Origin: Zarea fungicola
Lineage: Eukaryota > Ascomycota > Sordariomycetes > Hypocreales > Cordycipitaceae
Reading direction: 5' to 3'
Assembly (NCBI GenBank): GCA_900169235.1
Contig: FWCC01000064.1
Span: 1 to 64,000 of the forward strand
DNA length: 64,000 bases
Positions 56,380-64,000 of this stretch are shown here, in pieces; within the stretch, counting starts at the first letter, position 1; every line of letters begins with the position of its first letter. The notes under the pieces are model-generated. The model was not told the origin of the DNA and did no database searches. It saw nothing but the letters and a program-made list of their open reading frames with translations. Made by a program: the position numbers and the translations under genes.

Positions 56380-57973
56380 TGCGGCGGATATTATGGGTGG
56401 TCGATGTTGTCGTTTGTAGGAGTCAAGTCGGACCGTGCGGGACGAGGAGGAGGAGGGGGGGAGCTCTATCACGCTGCTGGCTGCCAAGGACGAAGAGCTC
56501 AGCCACGCGGTACGTGGCTACAGCAGTGAGAAGTGTAGTAAACGGAGGTATTAAAAATAACTATAGGAAACAATGGCGTCTACAAGCCAGCTAGACGAGG
56601 GATATTAACGACGAGAAAAAAAAAGTCGCAGACTCAGCTTCAATCTCGAGGAGGGGCAGCACAGCTCTTATCAGTCCGGAAACAACTATCTTGGACGTCA
56701 ACTGTGGTGGGGCGACAGGGTTTAACTAATTCGGTGGTATTCTGGGGCGTTTTGCTGATGCTTTTGGACGGCTGTTAGTGGCTCTTCAGTGGCCTCATGC
56801 TCTGTTTAGTGCCATCTGACAGCACAAAGTCCACTAAAAAAGTAATGCCTCACCGTACCCACAGCGCCTGGCCCTACTGGGGACGACTAATACGGATCCG
56901 AACAGATTGAAGGGTTCGGCATTCAATAACGTTAATGCGTTCGCCATTAGTTTGTTGACGCTGCCAAATTAAAAATAAATAATTAAAAGTTGTGATGAAA
57001 TAATTGAAAGAGCTCACTGTTGTGCTTTCATATGACTACCTAAAGCCCAAATTCCGCCGTTGACGGCTGAAGCCATTTACATCATGATGAGCCGTCAAAC
57101 CTGCGCCACGACAGTGTCCAAGTCGAACAGCGTATTGAAGCATTAGATGGTCACACGCTTTTTTTACGCTGCCAATGGCAATCAGCCCATATGTGCATCA
57201 TCAACCGTAGATCAACTATCAAAGTAAGTGTGATAGTTTGCTTCAGCTCCGCCTGTCTGCAGCCAACACCAATGCCAAGGTTGCCCGCCCAAGCCACACC
57301 AGCCCAAGGAAAGAGTAATTACTGCCTACTTCTTTATTTTTTACTGTATTTTTACGATTAATTTTCTAAGCGTCAAGCCATCATTGAAGCCCACCATCTT
57401 ACAAATCCAGCGCTGCTTCTACCCTTTTACAAAGACAGGCTACGAGACGATCAAATAAAGATAGACAACAGCTTCCCATTTCCATTTTCAGTGAAAGGAA
57501 AAGAAAAAGAAAAAGAAGAAAAGAAAACAATCAGAAATGACAAAATAAATAAACAAGTAGATATTCAATACCTAATAGCAATTTGCCACAGTACAAAAGA
57601 CGGCAATTCCTCATTGCGTCTCGCCCTGCAACATGCCTTCATACAGCCTGGATTAAACAATAACGAGAGGGGAAATTTAATTAAATGGATAGATCGGGAG
57701 CCAGTAATAATAATAATCATCATTAAAAAGAATGGATGCCCAATTACTTCATTCCTTCCTCGATTTTAATTACCAAACATGGCTCAGGATATTAACACCT
57801 GCAGGTACAAAGTGGCTCCACCAGCCAACATCGCGGAGCCTACATTGTCAGCCAAGCCAAGCTACATCGATGGCTTCAACATCTCAGCTCCTCCACCTCC
57901 ACCACCTTGACCAGGAATCCCGCTCTTCTTTCAGGACCGCATAGAGTCACTGGCACAGCCCGACACCGCAACA
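56380..57973. other. Divergent promoter region, PFK and MED17
   Basis: 1.6 kb between divergent starts. AT-rich in the middle with a purine-rich A/G tract around 57490-57530. Open frames near 57491-57944 lack support. An acceptor-like TTCTTTCAG at about 57932 raises the possibility of an upstream MED17 exon, but no clear coding exon is visible. Confidence 0.5.
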
Positions 57974-60150
57974 ATGGCATCGGGCGACGGCCCCCCGCTC
58001 TCCATGCGGCCCTTCCCGGTCGCCGACAAAAGCCCCAAGAATCTGGGGGACTTCATCGCGCGCGTCAACGCACTCCCCGGAGGCTTCCGTGCCGTCACAG
58101 AAGCCAGCCTGGTAGAGGATATCCGCACACGCAACGAGGCCAATTGCGAGGCCGCATCACAGGATATAGACATGTCCGAGGCCGAAGATGAAGAAGAGGA
58201 CGAGGACTCGGGCGCAAAGGACCCTCTGGCTGCGCGCATGGAGGTGCTCAAAAACATAGAGTAAGACACTTCACAGAAAATAAAACCATGTCCAATTTCA
58301 TTTTCTTGCGACTCTAACTTGATTTGTTCTCTCAGTATCGCTAGCAATACGGCCATGCTCACGCTTGACTCCCTCTCGTTACTTCTCTCGAAACAGAACC
58401 CAACACAAGCCGGCCTCACTCTCAGTTCACAGCTCCGCGAAATGGTCGGCATTGGCACAATGGGGGCCGATAGGCTCGACGACTCCAACATTACCCCAGC
58501 CAAGACCAAAGACCAGGAAGAAGTCGCCATTGGATGGACGCTCATGGAGGTGAACCGCACGCGAGACGCGGCCGAGGAAGCAACGAGCTTCCTGACAACA
58601 GAAATGGAAGCCGAGGGAAAATATTGGGAGGGTATCATGAGCATCAAGCAGGCTGGCTGGTCCGTCTGCCGTGTGCCTCAAGAGCGTCATGCCCTAGGCG
58701 TGCGATTTGGCTTCTCTGAGGGTAGGCTGGTGGCATCTAGTTACTATTATTTTCATCTTGACATTGACCGTGTCTGCTAACCACACATCTGTCTCTCATA
58801 GCTGCGCCAGAGTTTAAACGAAACGGCCTCGCGCCGATACGACGAGGCGATGATGGCGTCGCACACCTAGACATCGGTCGTCTGGGAGGCGCCATTGAGC
58901 GCATCGTTGTCACCTATGAGCGCAACGGCCAGGTTGTCGGCCGCGCCACTGCCCAGGACTACGCCGACCAGGAGGATCTCCAGGCGCGCGTGCTTGGCGC
59001 CCGCAACACGATTTTTGCGCAAGAGCTCTGGCACGAGCTCACCCGCGAGGCGCGCTCCCTCGCAGCCTACGATGTGCGGCCTGACGACGAGAAGCGCCTC
59101 GTATGCGACATTGACGCTGAGTCGCGCATCATTGTCGAGCTCATTGCTGGTGAAAGCCAGCAACCAGCAGCCAGCATCGAGCAACAACAACAACTACCGT
59201 CGTCCTTACCAGAGGACACCACCGCGCAGGCTCTCTCCATTACTCTCCACATCCTCCTCACATACGCCCATAGGTGCAACGAGCTCCTCCGCATCCGGCC
59301 CTTGCCGCCGCATGTCCCCCGCACACGTGGTCAGCAAATATACACGCTCATGCGGCCCATAATCGCGCGCCTGATGTTTGCTCGAAACGTGCGCGCGTGC
59401 ACAGAACTCGTCGGTAGCCTTACGCAGTCCCTGCAGAATGCTGGTCTCTCCGCCGCAACTTTTACGCTCCGCACGCCGCAGCCCACGACGGCCGAGTTCG
59501 CGACGACGGGGCCGAACCAGTCGTCGGCAGCCGTCAACCTCGTCCGCAACATGCTCCAGCCGACAGACTTTGCGCTCGAGGTGTCGCTGCTCCCCGACGT
59601 CTCGTTTTCGGTGCGTGGACGCACGTATCTCGTCCCCGTCACCGCAACGTACTACCATGTGCTCGCGCCCGCGGACGCGGCGATTCATGCCATGTGTGCG
59701 CCGTATAGTGATGGATATCCGGACATGAAGGCGCTCGCCGACTATCTCTGCATTGCGTCTGCGCGGGCGCTGGCCACGCACCACCTGGCAAAGCTACGAG
59801 AGGCGGCAACGGCGACGGAAGACGACGACGGCAACGACGATAACACAGCAAAGGAGACAAACTGGGCTCTGGGTGCACAGGGCACCCGCATCCGCAACAT
59901 GCGGGACTTGGATGCGCCGCATCTGGTCTTTGCCGTGGAGCAGGATACCGGCAGCAGCAGCAGCAGCAGCAGTAGCAATGGCCCGTTGCGTATTACGGCA
60001 TCGAGTGTGCCTGTCGCAGCGGCAGCCTGGGATGCGGAAGCGGCACCCGCCGACGCTGTTGGCCAGTCGTGGACATGGACGCCGAGCAAACAAGACTCAG
60101 CAAAGGAGACGCTAGAAGCCATCGTAGCCAAAGTCCTCCAAAAATTATAA
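57974..60150 (+). CDS. med17: Mediator complex subunit 17 (Med17/Srb4)
   Basis: Head-module scaffold of the Mediator coactivator, needed for RNA polymerase II transcription. Three exons: 57974-58260, 58336-58721 and 58802-60150; introns of 75 and 80 nt. 673 aa. The N-terminus SMRPFPVADKSPKNLGDFIARVNALPGGFR is the typical fungal Med17 start, followed by a strongly acidic stretch (EAEDEEEDEDSG, about 71-82). The conserved core spans about 95-330: MLTLDSLSLLLSKQNP, then YWEGIMSIKQAGWSVCRVP and LGVRFGFSEAAPEFKRNGLAPIRR across the second intron. A Ser run coded by AGC repeats is at about residue 616. The ATG lies in ACAATGG context. Alternative starts upstream are possible but unsupported. Confidence 0.92.
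59950..59976 (+). repeat. AGC trinucleotide repeat coding for poly-Ser
   Basis: Eight or so AGC/AGT codons in the last exon of med17. A length-variable coding microsatellite is likely. Confidence 0.85.
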
Positions 60151-60687
60151 TAGATGTCTCGCTACTCGGGGTTGCGAAAATAGGCAATGGATAAAAGATA
60201 GAAGCGGCGGAGTATTGAGTTACTGGAGCTTACAAAACTAGGAAGTCCTCAGCTTGCGTGCTCATCTCATGTTGAATAAAAACAAGCTTAAGAAAGCAAA
60301 ATACCATATTATACCCCCTTGTGAGCTTCAGAAAAAAACGTTGATCTTCCGGCAGTCTATGTAGAATAACCGTTTAGATTGAAGCTCAGAACTAGTCTAC
60401 CACATTGTAACTCAAAGTACTAAAAGAGGTAAAAATAAATAAATAAAAGACCATTGTAATAATAGTACATGTGGGAATCATAAAAAGTCTAAGATATAAA
60501 GGTTCAAACGCCGTCCAATTCGAAGCAGTGAAAAAAGAAGAACCGCCAAGCCATAAACTTCGAAGCATACAGAGCGTAACGAGAGCGAAAACATTCTTGG
60601 CGTTAGTAGCAGCTCGACACGGCTGAAAAGCAAAATAGAGAAAAGCCATGACGTAATAGTTATACTTGGTGCATCATTCAGCTAGTG
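60151..60687. other. Convergent 3' intergenic region
   Basis: Between the 3' ends of med17 and the kinase gene. AT-rich; no gene seen. Confidence 0.6.
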
Positions 60688-62841
60688 TCAGGAAACTTCC
60701 TCGCCGGCTTCTTCTTCTCTAAACCGTACGCCGCCTTCGACACGAATAGCATTAGCGACCCAGGGCTCCGCAGCAACCTGGTCCAGGGTCCAGCGGGTGC
60801 GTGCTCGTCTTAATAGGCCCTCGACAATCCTCATCGCGCCGAGAAGGCCGTTTTGTTCAAACTTAGCCTCGTCACCTTCGTGGTCACCATCATCACCGAC
60901 ATATTCGACCCAGCGCCATTCCACCCTGGCTATGCGATGGCTGGTTCGGCTGCGCATTCTATGAGCGTCACTCATGCCGGGATGGGGATCAAAGGGAAGT
61001 CGAGATTCAAGTAGTGCGTATAGAAGAACACCGAGGGACCAGGAATCCGTTGCACGGCCATCGTATGGCTGGCCCAGGATGACTTCAGGCGCAGCATAGT
61101 CGTCGGAACCGCAGCGTGTTTCCAGTTGCTCGCCTGGTGTTATACGGCGAGACAAGCCGAAATCGGCGAGAGCAGTTATTGGATGAGGGTAAACTGCCCA
61201 TTCAACACAGTCACTGGAGAGCTCGTCAACGGGAATATTAACAAGGACATCTGGAGGTATAAGTCAGCGAACCGTGCCGAGAATGAATTGGATGAACTGG
61301 CATTTTGTCTTACTTTCAAGTTTGATATCACGATGGACAATGCTCTGGTCGTGCAAATATCGGGTGGCAGAAACGATCTCTGCCACTATACGGCCCATTA
61401 ATGAGGGAGTGAGGTTGTTGCGACTGGATGTAACGACGTCAAAAAGATCGCCACCAGGACAGAAACTCATGACCAGGATTGCGCGCGTTGGTTCTATACT
61501 CCAAGCTTTGAGATTGAGTAGTGACGGGTGATGGATGGCTTGCATGATTTCTAGTTCACGCTTGAGACTCATTTCGACACGGTCCTCACTTGCACCGCCA
61601 CGGGGGCCATGCTCACAGACTTTGACTGCGACTAGGGTCTTGCGGTCAAGGCGGCAGCTTGAAGCCACGCCGGTGGGCATCTCAGGCCCTTCGCCGTCGG
61701 GGACGATTTGACTGGTGGCGAGCATAACGCGGCTAAAGGTACCTCGACCAAGCAGCCCCACCGATCTCCAACGGCGGTTCTTGTGGTCAATGCGACTCCG
61801 GGCTGTGAAATACTCAAAGGAAGGATCTTCCAGTTTGAGAAGACCATCGGATGAACTCTTGGATGAGTCGCTTGGAGGCGGTGTAGGAGGATTTGCTACG
61901 GTAGGTGTCAGGCCACGGGACTGCGCTAGGTGATTTTCTCTTCGCAAGCCAGAGTCAGTGTGATCGCTCACGTCTCTTCTGGTATGACTACCAGAGACGA
62001 CGACAGGGCGCTTCTGCACTGAAATGGGGTCTGGCGCATATTCGCTGACGCTGCGATTCCGGGTGTGATGAGGTTTGCGATGGGCCGAAGTCGTGGCCTG
62101 GGGTGGACCAGGTGGTGAGTCTAGCCGGTCGGTGCTTGCGTAGAGCTTGCGACTCGGTGAGGTCGCGCCCATCTGAGAGTTGTGGGTATTGAAATTTGAG
62201 CAGGAAGATTGGCCCTTCATGTCTAGTTTGGTGCGGTACTGAGGCGGGGAGGTCGAGTTGTTACTTAGACGCTTCCAAGGCCCAGGGGAATCACTCGACA
62301 TGAGAGGACTAGGCAACGGGGAGACATCGCCCATGGCATTGATAACTGGGCTGGATATATTGCTACTGGAGCCATTGGAGGATGCGAAGGCGCCGGTCAA
62401 AGCGGCTTTGAGACTGGGGGTTCGCGCAAGCTGAACAGAATTGGCGGATGTGGTTCTATTTAGAGGAATGCGCGACGGCGAGAGATTGCGAGCGCTGTTG
62501 GGCAACAGATCCCGGTAGTTGGGAAAGGAAGAGAGGGCAGGAGATGTAGAAAGAATGTCGGTAGAAATTCGCAGTCCATTGGCCGAAGCTTGAGCCAAGT
62601 CTACGTGATGTACTGGCACGGGTGAATGGGGGCGATCGATCGTGGCAGTGCCCATTTGCGATGGCGATGGTGAGGGCGGCGGCAGGTGCGCCGGTTGAGA
62701 CATGGCTATGGTCGTAGGCTTGGGCGAATCTGGCAGGATGGCAGGCTGCTGTTCAGTATGACGGGCTAGTTGTTTGTCGCGTACATTTTTTCTGTAAGAA
62801 TCCTTGACTGAAGATTGCGTCTTTGTCGAGAATAATGTCAT
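60688..62841 (-). CDS. Ser/Thr protein kinase with long disordered N-terminus
   Basis: 696 aa from two exons, 62841-61314 and 61250-60688; the 63-nt intron (GTAAGA...CTCCAG) falls in the catalytic loop and joins HRDIKLE to NVLVNIP. Upstream frame opens from a TTG only, so the ATG of MTLFSTKT is chosen; MSQPAHL is a possible later start. Residues 1 to about 355 are Ser/Pro-rich and likely disordered, with many SP sites. The kinase domain starts near 361: glycine loop LLGRGTFSRVMLA, lysine VAVKV, HRDIKLEN, DFGLSR, then CGSDDYAAPEV and DSWSLGVLLYALL. All catalytic residues look intact. A loop PDGEGPEMPTG between the first strands and an insertion after SRLPFDP are unusual. It resembles fungal CAMK-like kinases, perhaps the Prr1/Prr2 type, but I cannot fix the subfamily. 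Confidence 0.9.
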
Positions 62842-64000
62842 GGCTTGACAACGGCGATGGAAAGTTTGCTGTTCGAGCCGAGTTGACAGATGACTGTTGC
62901 GACACGAAAGCTCCAAGGCGACAAAGCTTTTGGCCTCCAGAACAGAAGGAGTCTGGTCAATCGAGAGTTGAGAATTGAAACTGGTAGCAAAAAATTGTTC
63001 GTGGAAGTCGTGTTAAAGCGAACGCCGCACTGTAAAACTATATTCAGTGCGTGTGGCTGGCACGCAGCGGCTGGCTGGCCCCGATGACGAGGTAGTCAGA
63101 GAGGTGTAGTCGGCGCTGATGCGACAGCAATGTATGGGACCGAGTTTTGTTCCTGCAGCTACTCAGCAGTGGGTTCCACTGGGAATGACGGTGACGACAA
63201 TTGAATGAATGCGAATTGAAAGGCGCGGCGGAAGCTGGCGAGGCAAGTCCAACGACAAACGTCGCGGGAGTAGGCGTTGAGGCATGAGAAGAAGTTTAGA
63301 ATCAAGGTTCACAAACGGTTGCCCTTTGGCTGGCTTTGGCTGGCTTTGGTTTAGGCGGCTGGGCGTCGGCGAGTTGGAGCGTGTCTGGAGGGGGAAAGAG
63401 CCACTGGGGAACTGGCATACTTACACACGCACCCACTACCTAGTAAGGTGGTACAGGGAAGGAAGCTACTGCCGTGCCTACCTAGTACTAACCTAGGTAG
63501 CCTGCCAACCCACTGTGCCACTGCTCGCTCCAAGCTGCCCACCAGCCGGCAAAGTGCTGGCGCATTACCGGACTGTCGTCGTCGATTCGGCAGATATCCA
63601 CTCGAGGCACGTAGACTCTCCCCTGCTAGGAGGCTTGTACCAGAACCAGTGTCGCAGTCCATGGCCCCAAAAAAATCTGTAGGTACTGAGGTATCTTACA
63701 TTGTTGATCCGCCGCTTTAAATTACAGTGGCTACATCTCTAAATTTTAGGTTGCTCGAGGCCAAACGCGGATACTGAGAGCAGCGCCAAGACGAGGTATC
63801 TAGCGAGGTATAGCGTAATAAAGAAAGAAAAATTACATGGACATATATCACAATCAAATGATGTTATATTTTTGTCTGATTTCCTCCACCGCGTGTTACT
63901 CGAATGCAATGAGCCGCCTGCCTGAGGAGCCGAGTCCAGGCTTCATGTATTGCGCGGGGGAAACAACTCCACTGAAGCACTAGCGCCAAAGCCACCAGCT
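62842..64000. other. Kinase promoter and window end, no gene seen
   Basis: Upstream of the kinase gene. CTAGGTA-like motifs near 63480-63500 and a CTTTGGCTGG repeat at 63324-63349. A 90-codon frame at 63448-63720 is unsupported. Confidence 0.45.
63324..63349 (+). repeat. CTTTGGCTGG tandem repeat
   Basis: Two full copies and part of a third of a 10-base unit in the kinase upstream region. Confidence 0.8.

Noticed and set aside
57732..57973. Possible upstream exon of med17 ending at a TTCTTTCAG acceptor
   Set aside because: No upstream coding exon with a good donor in phase; the ATG at 57974 already gives a normal Med17 N-terminus.
63448..63720. 90-codon frame near the window end
   Set aside because: Lies in a repeat-rich intergenic stretch with no domain.

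Overview
The window is nuclear DNA of a filamentous ascomycete (Pezizomycotina, probably Sordariomycetes; Hypocreales is my best guess from the look of the proteins, not proven). The reasons are short introns (about 50-190 nt) with GTANGT donors, CTAAC/CTGAC branch sites and YAG acceptors, two Zn2Cys6 regulators, a two-lobe fungal phosphofructokinase, and CT-rich leaders. I support 21 protein-coding genes, 17 of them with a function or family assignment. I rebuilt exon structures by hand from splice signals and checked that every total is a multiple of three.

Layout. 0.6-1.7 kb: one Ser-rich protein of unknown role, then about 7 kb with no convincing gene. 8.9-11.3 kb: glycogen synthase. 11.9-14.4 kb: ferric/metalloreductase. 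16.6-23.8 kb: an APC-family permease, a Zn2Cys6 regulator and a divergent copper amine oxidase, which look like an amine-nitrogen catabolic cluster with GATA motifs in its promoters. 24.5-31.2 kb: exosome subunit Rrp43, Rab escort protein Mrs6, and meiotic cohesin Rec8 with an in-frame TAG. 32.6-35.4 kb: a second Zn2Cys6 regulator. 36.3-39.4 kb: importin beta (Kap95).

39.4-45.6 kb is an AT-rich, gene-poor island. It holds four small same-strand genes for Cys-rich proteins that share a pattern: N-terminal MC or C, then CGH/CGC/CTH, then a C-terminal CxxC. Two of them are clearly related through their C-terminal block. This is the best candidate in the window for an undescribed family.

45.6-62.8 kb is a dense housekeeping block: 2-isopropylmalate synthase (leucine synthesis), the Ran exchange factor RCC1, an Arg/Ser-rich protein with a C-terminal block resembling DUF8035, 6-phosphofructokinase, Mediator subunit Med17, and a Ser/Thr kinase with a long disordered N-terminus.

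Functional links are modest. Importin beta and RCC1 both belong to the Ran transport cycle. Glycogen synthase and phosphofructokinase are both central carbohydrate enzymes. Permease, regulator and amine oxidase plausibly act together, and the metalloreductase next to them could help supply copper. No tRNA, rRNA, CRISPR array or intact transposon was found.
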